Under the pieces are notes generated by a model. It did not search any database and was not told the DNA's origin. It saw only the letters and a list, made by a program, of their open reading frames with translations. From Desulfobacteraceae bacterium 4572_130 (GTDB taxonomy: Bacteria; Desulfobacterota; Desulfobacteria; Desulfobacterales; Desulfobacteraceae): a DNA stretch of 64,000 bases. Every line of letters begins with the position of its first letter. Position 1 is the stretch's first letter. The DNA lies in contig NBLN01000006.1 in NCBI GenBank assembly GCA_002084425.1, positions 18,751-82,750 on the forward strand. Reading direction: 5' to 3'. Below are positions 53,428-61,488 of this stretch, in pieces. A program made the position numbers and the translations under genes.

Positions 53428-53621
53428 AGACCTTTGAATAATGTTCTATTTTGTTCAAATTTTATGGTGAAGGAGTATTGTAATACTTCAAACCTAAAAT
53501 TTGGACAAAAGAGGACACCAATATTTACAATGCTTTACGATTGTTTTATCAAAAAATTAAATTTAAAATATTTTGATATATAATCTGTGTTTTTTACAAA
53601 AAACTAATTATTCAAAGGTCT
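53428..53621 (-). repeat. Family A MITE-like element with perfect 15-bp terminal inverted repeats
   Basis: The left end AGACCTTTGAATAAT and right end ATTATTCAAAGGTCT are exact inverted copies 194 bp apart. The interior has the family hairpin GTTCAAATTTTATGGTGAAG..CTTCAAACCTAAAATTTGGA and the GACAAAAGAGGACACCAATA block. No transposase is encoded. It ends 24 bp before the selenoprotein candidate start, so it forms most of that operon's upstream region. Confidence 0.92.
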
Positions 53622-53642
53622 TAATCAATACAGGATAGTTTA

Positions 53643-54602
53643 TTATGGAGGCCCAAAAAGAAAATCTGTAAATTTTACATACCAGGCACCTGCCTGAACT
53701 TGAATAATATATGCTAGAGCAATAATAAGAGCAATTTCAGAACCATTTTCACCAAATACTGTCATTGCAATAGCTAAAGCAATAGAAAGATTTCTCATAA
53801 CTGTTCCATAGACCAATGCTATTGCATCATTACGATTAAAAAAATATTTTCCAATAATTGTACTTAAAAGAAAGTTAAAACTATAAAGAATAATTAAGGG
53901 AAAAAGATATTTAAAAAGCAGACTTGGACCAGCTATAATTGTTTTTGATTTTAATGCCATGGCAATAAATACAATACTTAAAACTCCAAGAGTAGAAATT
54001 GGCGGAAATTTTTGCTTTAACTCAGTTTGATATTTTTTAATGCCATATTTTGAAATAAGGAACTGCTGAGTGGCATATCCTAGAACCATGGGTAAAAAAA
54101 CAATAATTGCTATTTGTTTAAATACTTTAACAAGTGGTATTTCAATTACTGCACCAACAAAAATTTCTAAATAAAATGGGGCTAGAATTGATCCCATTAT
54201 TAATCCAATTACTGTCATTTTTACAGCTCCCGGCATATTTCCTTTTGCAAAACCTGTCCAAGAAATAGTCATTCCAGAAGTAGGCAAAAGCGATGTAAGC
54301 AAAAACCCTAATATAATAAATGGTGAGTTGCCAAAAAATATTTTACCAATTAATAATCCTAAAAAGGGAATAATTCCAAAATTTATTACTTGGGTTATAA
54401 TTTGAAGTTTTGTATCACCTTTAGAAAATACTTTTTTTAAATTCAGATTTACCATCATTGGATAAACCATTAAAAATGTAAATGGCAGAATACCTGCTTT
54501 TAAAACTGATGAGTTACAATAGTTTCCATAAATAATTCCAGCCAGCATAAAACCTGGTATGCTCCAGACAAGATTTTTTTGTAAAACCTGTAATATTTTC
54601 AT
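53643..54602 (-). CDS. BASS/ACR3-like membrane transporter
   Basis: 319 residues with nine to ten membrane helices. The pattern LPFTFLMVYPMMVNLNLKKV, GFLLTSLLPTSGMTISWTGF and ALVYGTVMRNLSIALAIAMT fits the bile acid:sodium symporter superfamily, nearest in feel to its ACR3 arsenite-efflux branch (YPMM motif and LLPTSGM). The conserved Cys of ACR3 helix 4 is not evident, so the substrate may differ. An ArsR-family regulator and a DUF4405 protein lie upstream on the same strand and support a metalloid or redox-stress role. A moderate AAGGGA site precedes the start. Confidence 0.78.
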   Translation of the reverse strand: MKILQVLQKNLVWSIPGFMLAGIIYGNYCNSSVLKAGILPFTFLMVYPMMVNLNLKKVFSKGDTKLQIITQVINFGIIPFLGLLIGKIFFGNSPFIILGFLLTSLLPTSGMTISWTGFAKGNMPGAVKMTVIGLIMGSILAPFYLEIFVGAVIEIPLVKVFKQIAIIVFLPMVLGYATQQFLISKYGIKKYQTELKQKFPPISTLGVLSIVFIAMALKSKTIIAGPSLLFKYLFPLIILYSFNFLLSTIIGKYFFNRNDAIALVYGTVMRNLSIALAIAMTVFGENGSEIALIIALAYIIQVQAGAWYVKFTDFLFGPP

Positions 54603-54763
54603 AGGATTATTCCCTTAAAAAAATTATTTTTAAGTATTTTTTACTAGTTAGAGTTTAGCTTCCAACACTGATTTTTCTTTAATTTTTGTTTAAAATTAAA
54701 ATAAAAGTTATAATTTTTTAAAATATATTTTGTACCAGCCTAGGCACATCAATATTATCCTGC

Positions 54764-54955
54764 TCATGAAAAACTCTTTGGGCTATCAGCACAACTAGTT
54801 AATCCAGTATTATTTATAAACCTAGTGGCACTTAAAAGCTTTTGTACATTATCATTTTCACATTTTGGACAAACAATTTTTACATTGTCATCTTTAAAAA
54901 CTAATTTCTCAAAACAATGACAGCATTTTTTGCATTTATATTCATAGATTGGCAT
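54764..54955 (-). CDS. FmdB-type zinc-ribbon protein
   Basis: 63 residues. MPIYEYKCKKCCHCFEKL with Cys8, Cys11 and the pair CPKCENDNV form the two-knuckle zinc ribbon typical of FmdB-family regulators and chaperones. The C-terminus ends SCADSPKSFS, the usual short Ser-rich tail. Function is poorly known; the name comes from a suspected regulator of formylmethanofuran dehydrogenase. It lies between the DUF4405 and transporter genes in the same direction. Confidence 0.85.
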   Translation of the reverse strand: MPIYEYKCKKCCHCFEKLVFKDDNVKIVCPKCENDNVQKLLSATRFINNTGLTSCADSPKSFS

Positions 54956-54996
54956 AAGATAATAAACCTTATAAATTTAATTGTTAATAATATGAG

Positions 54997-55078
54997 GCTT
55001 TTAAACAAAAGAGCGCACCCCCTATTAAAAGGCATTTATAAACATTTTTTTTAGTGTTTTTATCAAACTTTTGTATGA
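54997..55078 (-). repeat. Family A element fragment
   Basis: AACAAAAGAGCGCACCCCCT and ATTTATAAACATTTTTTTTA match the distal half of the family A elements at 53428 and, in reverse complement, 8341. Terminal repeats are degraded. Confidence 0.55.
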
Positions 55079-55708
55079 TTAATTTCCCAGCATTTTTTTA
55101 TTTTTTTTAGATTTATTACCCTTTGAAATCATTATTAAATAAAGTTTTTGTGGTGAAACATTATTAGCTGCTGCAATTTCCTTTAAAGTCTGGGAACTGT
55201 TTTCAACTTTTAATCCAGCTTGTTTAAGTAAAATCATTCCTGCGTTTAAATCTATATCTGTTTGTTTTGTAAATTTTTTAAGAGATGATGATTCTGCATG
55301 TCCATAAGGTGGTTCCCCATATTTTTTTGTAGCAATATTTTTAATTTCACCGCTAATTTTAATAATTGTAGAAAATGGAGGAATTTCAACATAGGTACCA
55401 ACTATAAAAATCATAGTTATTATTAGGGCTATATTAAATTCCTTTGTAAAAACTTTGAATTGTTTTGATTTGTTTGTAAGATATTTTAAAATGGATTTCC
55501 AATTATAATAAATATGAAAAGTAATAGATAATAAAAAAAGAACTCCGACATTAATGTGGAAGTTGCCCCATTGCTCCTTTGAAAGATTGCAAAATTGCCA
55601 GTTCGTCCAATAGGCAATACGACCATGAGGAACAACATATAAAATAATACCTGTTATCAAAACAGTAAAAAAAGATACTAATCCTGTAAGAGATGTAATT
55701 TTTCTCAT
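55079..55708 (-). CDS. DUF4405 membrane protein
   Basis: 209 residues. Helices at about 5-27, 45-65 and 90-108; WGNFHINVGVLFLLSITFHIYYNWKSILKYL is the DUF4405 signature with two His residues that may ligate haem, as in cytochrome b561-like proteins. The remaining 100 residues are soluble, ending with a helix-turn-helix-like LKEIAAANNVSPQKLYLIMIS segment. Frequent in Desulfobacterota; function not known. A double palindrome just upstream suggests control by the ArsR protein encoded by the preceding gene. AAAGGA precedes the ATG. Confidence 0.85.
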   Translation of the reverse strand: MRKITSLTGLVSFFTVLITGIILYVVPHGRIAYWTNWQFCNLSKEQWGNFHINVGVLFLLSITFHIYYNWKSILKYLTNKSKQFKVFTKEFNIALIITMIFIVGTYVEIPPFSTIIKISGEIKNIATKKYGEPPYGHAESSSLKKFTKQTDIDLNAGMILLKQAGLKVENSSQTLKEIAAANNVSPQKLYLIMISKGNKSKKNKKMLGN

Positions 55709-55742
55709 AAAAAATCCTTTCTATATTTGTTTAACCAATTAT

Positions 55743-55776
55743 TTATCTATTGCAATAAATTTATCTATTGCAATAA
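55743..55776. promoter_or_regulatory. Double operator for the ArsR-family regulator
   Basis: TTATCTATTGCAATAA is present twice, 18 bp apart (55743-55758, 55761-55776). Each copy contains the perfect 10-bp palindrome TATTGCAATA. It lies between the arsR-like gene and the DUF4405 gene, 35-66 bp upstream of the latter's ATG, a position suited to repression of the downstream genes. Confidence 0.7.
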
Positions 55777-55800
55777 TACGATATATTAAAATAAAATTTT

Positions 55801-56076
55801 TTACCTTTTTAAGATATTAATAATTTCTATAACTTTTTTATTTATAACTTTATAACAGACTTTTACACCTTCTTTATGAAAAGAAATTATATTATTAGTT
55901 CTAAGAACTTTTAAATGTTGAGATACTGTGGACTGTGGAATTTTAAATTTTTCAACAATTTCATTTACATTACAGCCATCACTTTTAAGAAGTCCATCAA
56001 GCACTTGCAAACGAACAGGATGTCCAAGAGCTTTAAAAATTTCGCTTTTAATATTATAATCGTTTTTTTTTGACAT
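55801..56076 (-). CDS. ArsR/SmtB family transcriptional regulator
   Basis: 91 residues, one winged-helix domain: IFKALGHPVRLQVLDGLLKSDGCNVNEIVEKF and IPQSTVSQHLKVLRTNNIISFHKEG are the helix-turn-helix and wing. Only two Cys residues (in DGCNV and KVCYK) are present and the ELCVCDL arsenic site is absent, so it may sense redox state, sulfide or another metal. It is the first gene of the minus-strand group with DUF4405, FmdB and the transporter, and is a good candidate to bind the repeated TATTGCAATA palindromes. Confidence 0.92.
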   Translation of the reverse strand: MSKKNDYNIKSEIFKALGHPVRLQVLDGLLKSDGCNVNEIVEKFKIPQSTVSQHLKVLRTNNIISFHKEGVKVCYKVINKKVIEIINILKR

Positions 56077-56344
56077 AATTTTTTACCATAAAATTTGATT
56101 TTAATTACAAGCTAGAACCCTAATAACAATACTGAAACACACGAAAAAATATAAAATCTTTTTCCTAGGATTTCATAAAAATGAAAATTTCTATATTATT
56201 TAATTATTTTAATATTTAGATAATACAATAAAAAGAAAAGTGCAAAGAATTTTTATGAAAAAATATCAGTACATCTTGTAGTTTCTAATTCAGGTTAATA
56301 CCCTTCAGATTGATACTGTTTAAGTTAGTGTATTTAGTACAAAA

Positions 56345-56389
56345 TCACCATAAAATTTGAACAAAATTAAGCATTGTGCAAAGGTCTTG
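56345..56389 (+). repeat. Family A element fragment (right end)
   Basis: CACCATAAAATTTGAACAAA followed by ATTAAGCATTGTGCAAAGGT is the right end of the element at 8341. It joins directly onto a left-truncated family B copy, so one of the two has been inserted into or recombined with the other. Confidence 0.7.
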
Positions 56390-56553
56390 TTTTGTTGTAA
56401 GACAAACCTAAAATTAAAAACCAAATCTGCTTTTCTGCCTTTTTGCTTTAGGGCAGTTTACATGAAAAAACTTATAACTAATTAATACTTTTTTATGTCT
56501 CGCTCTAATATAAATCAAAAATCAAATCTGCCTTTTTGCTTTAGGGCAGTTAT
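56389..56553 (+). repeat. Two family B repeats in tandem upstream of hypF
   Basis: The first (56389-56460) lacks the left half, beginning at GTTTTGTTGTAAGACAAACC. The second (56460-56553) is complete from CATGAAAAAACTTATAACTA to TTAGGGCAGTTATT. Both carry CTGCC-TTTTTGCTTTA-GGGCAG hairpins. The second ends 5 bp before the hypF start codon, so it forms the hypF leader, and no separate ribosome site is visible. Confidence 0.8.
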
Positions 56554-56558
56554 TTATA

Positions 56559-58907
56559 ATGAAAAAAAAAATAATTGCAAAAAAATTTGAAATTAGTGGA
56601 ATTGTTCAAGGTGTTGGATTTCGACCTTTTTTATTTAATCTTGCTCATAAATATAAATTAAACGGCAGAGTTTTAAATACTTCTAGTGGAGTTACACTTA
56701 TTGTTCAAGGTTTAAGTGAAAACATAGAATTATTTTATAATGATATTTATAAAAAAAAGCCTGTTCTTTCATTTATTGCAGATATAACATCAAAAAACAT
56801 TCCAATAAAAAAATATAAAAATTTTGTTATTACCAAAAGCTTAACTAATAATAACAATAAATCTGCTTTAATTCCTCCAGATGTTTCCTTATGTCAGGAT
56901 TGTATTAATGAAATAAAAGATCCTAAAAACAGAAGATATTATTATCCTTTTACTAATTGCACAAATTGCGGTCCAAGATATACAATTATAAAAGATATTC
57001 CTTATGACAGACCTAAAACATCAATGAATATTTTTAAGATGTGTTTAAAATGTCAAAAAGAATATAACAATCCAGAAAATAGAAGGTTTCATGCCCAGCC
57101 GAATGCCTGTTCTTTATGTGGTCCTTATATTTTTCTTTTAGATAATAAAAAAAATAAAATTCAAATTAAAGGCTCAAATATAAACCAGACTATAATTGCA
57201 GCTAGTGCAAAACTTCTTAAACAAGGAAAAATTATTGCCATAAAAGGACTTGGCGGGTTTCATCTTTCAGCAGATGCACAAAATCACAATGCAGTTAAAA
57301 AATTGCGTTTAACAAAAAATAGACCTGATAAACCTTTTGCTATTATGGTAAAATCCATTTCTTGTGCATTAAAATATGTTTTTATTAATGACCATGAAAA
57401 AAAACTTTTAACATCCTATAACAAGCCAATTGTACTTCTTAGAAAAAAAGAAAATCTGCCAAAATATGTTAAAGCCATTTCTCCTGATATAGCACCCAAC
57501 AATAAATATCTTGGTATTATGCTTGCCTATACCCCGCTTCATTATCTGTTGTTTAAGGAAAAAAATATAGAAATTCTTGTTATGACAAGTGGAAATAAAA
57601 CAAAAGAGCCTGTTTCAATAGATAATGATGATGCTTTTAATTCATTTTCACATATTGCAGATTATTTTCTTTTTCATACCAGAGACATTTACTTTGGGGC
57701 TGATGATTCCATTGTTCAATGGGAGAGCCAAAACACAAGATTTTTAAGAAGATCAAGAGGTTATGCTCCTTTACCTGTTTTTTTAAGAAAATCTTTTCCA
57801 CAAGTTCTAGGTTGTGGTGCAGGACTTAAAAATACAATTTGTCTTACAAAAGATAATAAAGCTTTTTTAAGTCAGCATATTGGAAATCTTAATAATGAAA
57901 AAACATTTGAATTTTATAAAAAAAGTATAAATCATTTAAAAAAAATTCTTGATATTAAACCTGAAATTATTGTCCATGATATGCACCCTGCATACATGAG
58001 CACAAGTTATGCAGAAACCAAGGCGAAAAACGCAAACAAGGCAAAAATTCCTATTATTGCGGTTCAGCATCATCATAGTCATGCAGTATCATGTATGGCT
58101 GAAAATAATTTAAAACATGAGGTTATTGCAATTGTTCTTGATGGCACAGGATTAGGAACTGATAATAATATTTGGGGAGGAGAAATTCTTATTTGCAATG
58201 AAAAATCATTTAAAAGAAAAGCCCATCTTGCTTATATTAAAATGCCTGGAAATGAATCAGCAATTTTAGAGCCTTGGAAAATGGGAGCAGCTTATCTTAA
58301 TGCTGTTTTTGGAAAAAAATTTTATGATCTTGATATTCCCCTTGTAAAACAAATTAAAAAACAAAATTTAAAATTTATATGTGAAATGATTAAAAAAAAT
58401 ATAAATTCACCTTTAACATCAAGCTGTGGCCGTCTTTTTGATGCAGTTTCTTCAATTCTTGGAATAAGACATAAAATATCATTTGAAAGTCAAAGTGCAA
58501 TGGAACTTGAATCAATTGCACAAAATACAAGTACAGCTTTATATGATTTTGATTTAATAGAAAAAAATGATGGTTCTAACACAATTATACAAATTGATGT
58601 TCTTCCATGTATTAAACAAATTGCAGAGCATATAATGGAAAAAAAATCTATTTCAGAAATAAGTGCAAATTTTCATAAAACTGTTGCAGCATGTTTTATT
58701 GAAGCTTTTATGGTTATAAGCAGGGAAACAAATATTAAAAAAGCTATTTTAAGCGGTGGAGTTTTTAATAATAGAATTATTTTAAAACAAATTTCAACTG
58801 GTCTTGAAAAAAGAAATATCACAGTTTATACCCATACAAAAGTTCCTTGTGGAGATGGAGGAATTTCTCTTGGTCAAGCTGTTATTGCAGGGTCTTTATC
58901 TTTGTAA
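56559..58907 (+). CDS. hypF: Carbamoyltransferase HypF
   Basis: 782 residues, full length. An N-terminal acylphosphatase domain (SGIVQGVGFRPFLFNLA), two zinc fingers (CQDCINEIKDP..CTNCGPRY and CLKCQKEYNNP..CSLCGP), a YrdC-like domain (KGLGGFHLSADAQN) and the C-terminal Kae1-like carbamoyltransferase domain (VQHHHSHAVSCMAENN; LDGTGLGTDNNIWGGEIL; SGGVFNNRIIL) are all present. It uses carbamoyl phosphate and ATP to load carbamoyl onto HypE for the CN ligands of [NiFe] hydrogenase. hypD follows after 73 bp; hypE is not in this window. Confidence 0.97.
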   Translation: MKKKIIAKKFEISGIVQGVGFRPFLFNLAHKYKLNGRVLNTSSGVTLIVQGLSENIELFYNDIYKKKPVLSFIADITSKNIPIKKYKNFVITKSLTNNNNKSALIPPDVSLCQDCINEIKDPKNRRYYYPFTNCTNCGPRYTIIKDIPYDRPKTSMNIFKMCLKCQKEYNNPENRRFHAQPNACSLCGPYIFLLDNKKNKIQIKGSNINQTIIAASAKLLKQGKIIAIKGLGGFHLSADAQNHNAVKKLRLTKNRPDKPFAIMVKSISCALKYVFINDHEKKLLTSYNKPIVLLRKKENLPKYVKAISPDIAPNNKYLGIMLAYTPLHYLLFKEKNIEILVMTSGNKTKEPVSIDNDDAFNSFSHIADYFLFHTRDIYFGADDSIVQWESQNTRFLRRSRGYAPLPVFLRKSFPQVLGCGAGLKNTICLTKDNKAFLSQHIGNLNNEKTFEFYKKSINHLKKILDIKPEIIVHDMHPAYMSTSYAETKAKNANKAKIPIIAVQHHHSHAVSCMAENNLKHEVIAIVLDGTGLGTDNNIWGGEILICNEKSFKRKAHLAYIKMPGNESAILEPWKMGAAYLNAVFGKKFYDLDIPLVKQIKKQNLKFICEMIKKNINSPLTSSCGRLFDAVSSILGIRHKISFESQSAMELESIAQNTSTALYDFDLIEKNDGSNTIIQIDVLPCIKQIAEHIMEKKSISEISANFHKTVAACFIEAFMVISRETNIKKAILSGGVFNNRIILKQISTGLEKRNITVYTHTKVPCGDGGISLGQAVIAGSLSL

Positions 58908-58980
58908 AAAAAATTAAAAACCTATTTTTTCATAAGGATTTAATTGTGCAAAAGTCTTTTTATATTTTTAAGGAAATCTA

Positions 58981-60072
58981 ATGTATGAACAACACATAAC
59001 AAAACAATATAGAAATAAAGATATTTCGCAAAAGCTTATAAATAAAATAAAAAATATCAGCACAAAGAAAATATCTTTAATGGAGGTTTGCGGCACTCAT
59101 ACAATGTCTATTTTTAGGCATGGAATAAGATCTGTACTTCCTGAGAATATAACTCTTTTATCAGGTCCTGGCTGCCCTGTGTGTGTTACATCTCAAAAAG
59201 ATATTGATATTTTTATTAAACTTTCTACATTAAAAAATGTAATTATTACAACATTTGGAGATCTTATTAAAGTTCTGGGAAGTTCATCATCTCTTGAAAA
59301 AGAAAAAGCAAAGGGAAAAGATATTAGAATTGTATATTCTGTATTTGATGCTCTTGAAATTGCTGAAAATAATAAACATAAACAAGTTGTATTTTGTTCT
59401 GTTGGATTTGAAACAACAACTCCAACCATAGCTTGTTGTATTCTTATGGCACAAAAAAGAAAAATTTCAAATTTTTCAATACATTCAAGTAATAAAATAA
59501 CTCCTCCAGCTCTTTTAGCTCTTATGAAAATAAAAAAAATCAATGTAAATGGATTTATTCTTCCGGGCCATGTTTCTGTAATAACTGGTGCTAATGCGTT
59601 TAAACCTGTTTTTGAAAAATATAATATTTCTTGTGTAATAGCAGGATTTGAGCCGGTAGATATATTGGAAAGTATATTAATGCTTGTTCAGCAAAATGAA
59701 TTAAAAACTCCATTATTTAAAAATGCCTATAAAAGAGTTGTAGATTTTAATGGGAATTTAAAAGCAAAAAAAATAATGAATCAAGTGTTTGAAAGAACAC
59801 ATGCTAATTGGCGGGGACTGGGAGTAATTCATAAAAGCGGCATGAATTTAAAAAAAGAATTTAATGAATTTAATGCTTTAACAAGATTTCAAATATCTGT
59901 TTTAGAAAAAAAAGAACCAAAACAATGTATATGCGGTGAAATTCTTATGGGACTTAAAACTCCTAAAGACTGCATTCTTTATAAAAAAAAATGTACTCCT
60001 TTTGATCCTGTTGGTCCCTGTATGGTTTCAACTGAGGGAGCATGTGCAGCGTTTTATAAGTATAATAATTAA
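58981..60072 (+). CDS. hypD: Hydrogenase maturation protein HypD
   Basis: 363 residues. LMEVCGTHTMSIFRHGIRSVLP, LLSGPGCPVCVTSQKDID and VGFETTTPTIA are the characteristic motifs, and CICGEILMGLKTPKDC with the following Cys residues binds the [4Fe-4S] cluster near the C-terminus. HypD with HypC assembles the Fe(CN)2CO unit. AAGGAA precedes the ATG. A short family A end fragment (TTGTGCAAAAGTCTTTTT, about 58943-58960) lies in the hypF-hypD gap. Confidence 0.97.
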   Translation: MYEQHITKQYRNKDISQKLINKIKNISTKKISLMEVCGTHTMSIFRHGIRSVLPENITLLSGPGCPVCVTSQKDIDIFIKLSTLKNVIITTFGDLIKVLGSSSSLEKEKAKGKDIRIVYSVFDALEIAENNKHKQVVFCSVGFETTTPTIACCILMAQKRKISNFSIHSSNKITPPALLALMKIKKINVNGFILPGHVSVITGANAFKPVFEKYNISCVIAGFEPVDILESILMLVQQNELKTPLFKNAYKRVVDFNGNLKAKKIMNQVFERTHANWRGLGVIHKSGMNLKKEFNEFNALTRFQISVLEKKEPKQCICGEILMGLKTPKDCILYKKKCTPFDPVGPCMVSTEGACAAFYKYNN

Positions 60073-60084
60073 AAAGATAAAAAA

Positions 60085-61329
60085 ATGAATAATAAAAAAG
60101 GACTTTTATGGAATTTTTACCATTATAGCGGACTTCGTTTTATATGGTATAAAATAAATCCTCCTTTACAAAAAAAGGAAATATCTTCTCACTTTCGGCG
60201 TCCTGCAACTTTTTTTCTCTGGGTTTTGGGTATTTACATTGCTCTTTTTGGTATTGCGTCAAATAAATATGAAAACAGAGCAGATAAAATTGAAAACAGA
60301 ATAAATGCAATTTATGCCCAAATTTCAAAAGATATGAAAATTGCCTTTGAAAGAATCCCTGATGTTCAAAATATGCCCTGCCCCTATGAACCAAATATTT
60401 TAAATCCATTATCTATTATAAAATCCTTTATGCCTGTTGTAACAGGCAATGAATATAAAGAATTAAAAGAAAAAAAGGAAAAAGAACTGGAAGGGAAAGA
60501 AAAAAAAAATAATAATAAAATCAAAACTTGGATCATTAAAAAATTTTATCTTAAAGATATAAAATATAATGATGGTGTACAGCAATTAAAACAACTTGTT
60601 GAAGATTGGGCTGGAAAAACAAAAACAATAAAACATGAAAATAAAAAAGAAAAAAAAGTTGGAGAGCTTTATGGATTTGATTTAAATAATATCCATCTTG
60701 AAAATGCAGACCTTTATAAAGCTCATCTTGAAAATGCAAACCTTATACTTGCTCATCTTGAAAATGCAATCCTTGTGTTTGCTCATCTTGAAAATGCAAA
60801 CCTTAATGGAGCTCATCTTGAAAATGCAAACCTTTATGAAGCTCATCTTAAAAATGCAGACCTTTCGTTTGCTCATCTTAAAAATGCAGACTTTAGTGGA
60901 GCTCATCTTGAATATGCAGACCTTATAGGAACTAATCTTGAAAATGCAGACTTTAGTGGAGCTCATCTTGAATATGCAGACCTTATAGGAACTAATCTTG
61001 AAAATGCAACCCTTATACTTGCTCATCTTGAATATGCAGACCTTAGGGAAGCTCATCTTGAAAATGTAAGGCTTTATGGAGCTCATCTTGAAAACACATT
61101 ATTTTCTAATGCAGATTTTAAAGATATAAAAGGCTTAACAGCAAAGCAATTATCAAAAGCTTTCTCTCTTTATGGAGTTAAAAATTTAGATAAAAAATTA
61201 AAACAACAAGTAAAACAAATAAATCCAAAATTATTTGAACCAAATTATAAAGTATGGGAATGTAATGATAAAAACAAAGGTTTGTGGTGGAGAAAATATT
61301 TAAAAAAACAAAATATTATAAAAAACTAA
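60085..61329 (+). CDS. Membrane-anchored pentapeptide-repeat protein
   Basis: 414 residues. A membrane helix at about 43-61 (ATFFLWVLGIYIALFGIAS) is followed by a short coiled region (NRADKIENRINAIYAQIS) and a Lys-rich linker. Residues about 203-342 form 28 pentapeptides of the A(N/D)LxX type (for example ENADLYKAHLENANLILAHL), which fold as a right-handed quadrilateral beta helix. The DNA shows the same as fourteen 30-bp units. The C-terminus is a basic region. Function is unknown; a scaffold role at the membrane is plausible. It starts 12 bp after hypD and might be co-transcribed. Confidence 0.9.
   Translation: MNNKKGLLWNFYHYSGLRFIWYKINPPLQKKEISSHFRRPATFFLWVLGIYIALFGIASNKYENRADKIENRINAIYAQISKDMKIAFERIPDVQNMPCPYEPNILNPLSIIKSFMPVVTGNEYKELKEKKEKELEGKEKKNNNKIKTWIIKKFYLKDIKYNDGVQQLKQLVEDWAGKTKTIKHENKKEKKVGELYGFDLNNIHLENADLYKAHLENANLILAHLENAILVFAHLENANLNGAHLENANLYEAHLKNADLSFAHLKNADFSGAHLEYADLIGTNLENADFSGAHLEYADLIGTNLENATLILAHLEYADLREAHLENVRLYGAHLENTLFSNADFKDIKGLTAKQLSKAFSLYGVKNLDKKLKQQVKQINPKLFEPNYKVWECNDKNKGLWWRKYLKKQNIIKN
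60691..61110 (+). repeat. Fourteen 30-bp coding repeats
   Basis: Units of the form GCTCATCTTGAAAATGCAAA plus ten variable bases encode the pentapeptides. 60881-60948 and 60941-61008 are identical, a recent 60-bp tandem duplication, so repeat number is likely to vary between strains. Confidence 0.9.
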
Positions 61330-61420
61330 GTATTAAGCATTATATTTCTTTTTTTATTACTCTTTAATCCAGAAAAAATATAAATTAGAACCATAAAAAC
61401 AATTATAACAAAAAATATAA

Positions 61421-61461
61421 AATCTCTTTTTGTGTATTTTCGTGATTTTCGTGGTTAAAAA
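61421..61461. repeat. Family C repeat, right arm
   Basis: AATCTCTTTTTGTGTATTTT followed by CGTGATTTTCGTGGTTA matches the right half of the copy at 2235-2310 almost base for base. The left arm (about 61390-61410) is heavily degraded. Confidence 0.65.
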
Positions 61462-61488
61462 AAATTAGTATTAATTTGTGGATATTTA

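Noticed and set aside
54755..54766. TGA stop of the FmdB-type gene as selenocysteine
   Set aside because: Only two codons follow before a stop, and FmdB-type proteins commonly end in a short Ser-rich tail like this one.
60682..61086. 134-codon minus-strand repeat frame (KVCIFKMSS-type)
   Set aside because: Antisense translation of the pentapeptide repeats, without a ribosome site.
60691..61110. Regular 30-bp repeats as a CRISPR array
   Set aside because: Repeats are in frame, encode pentapeptides, and there are no unique spacers or cas genes.
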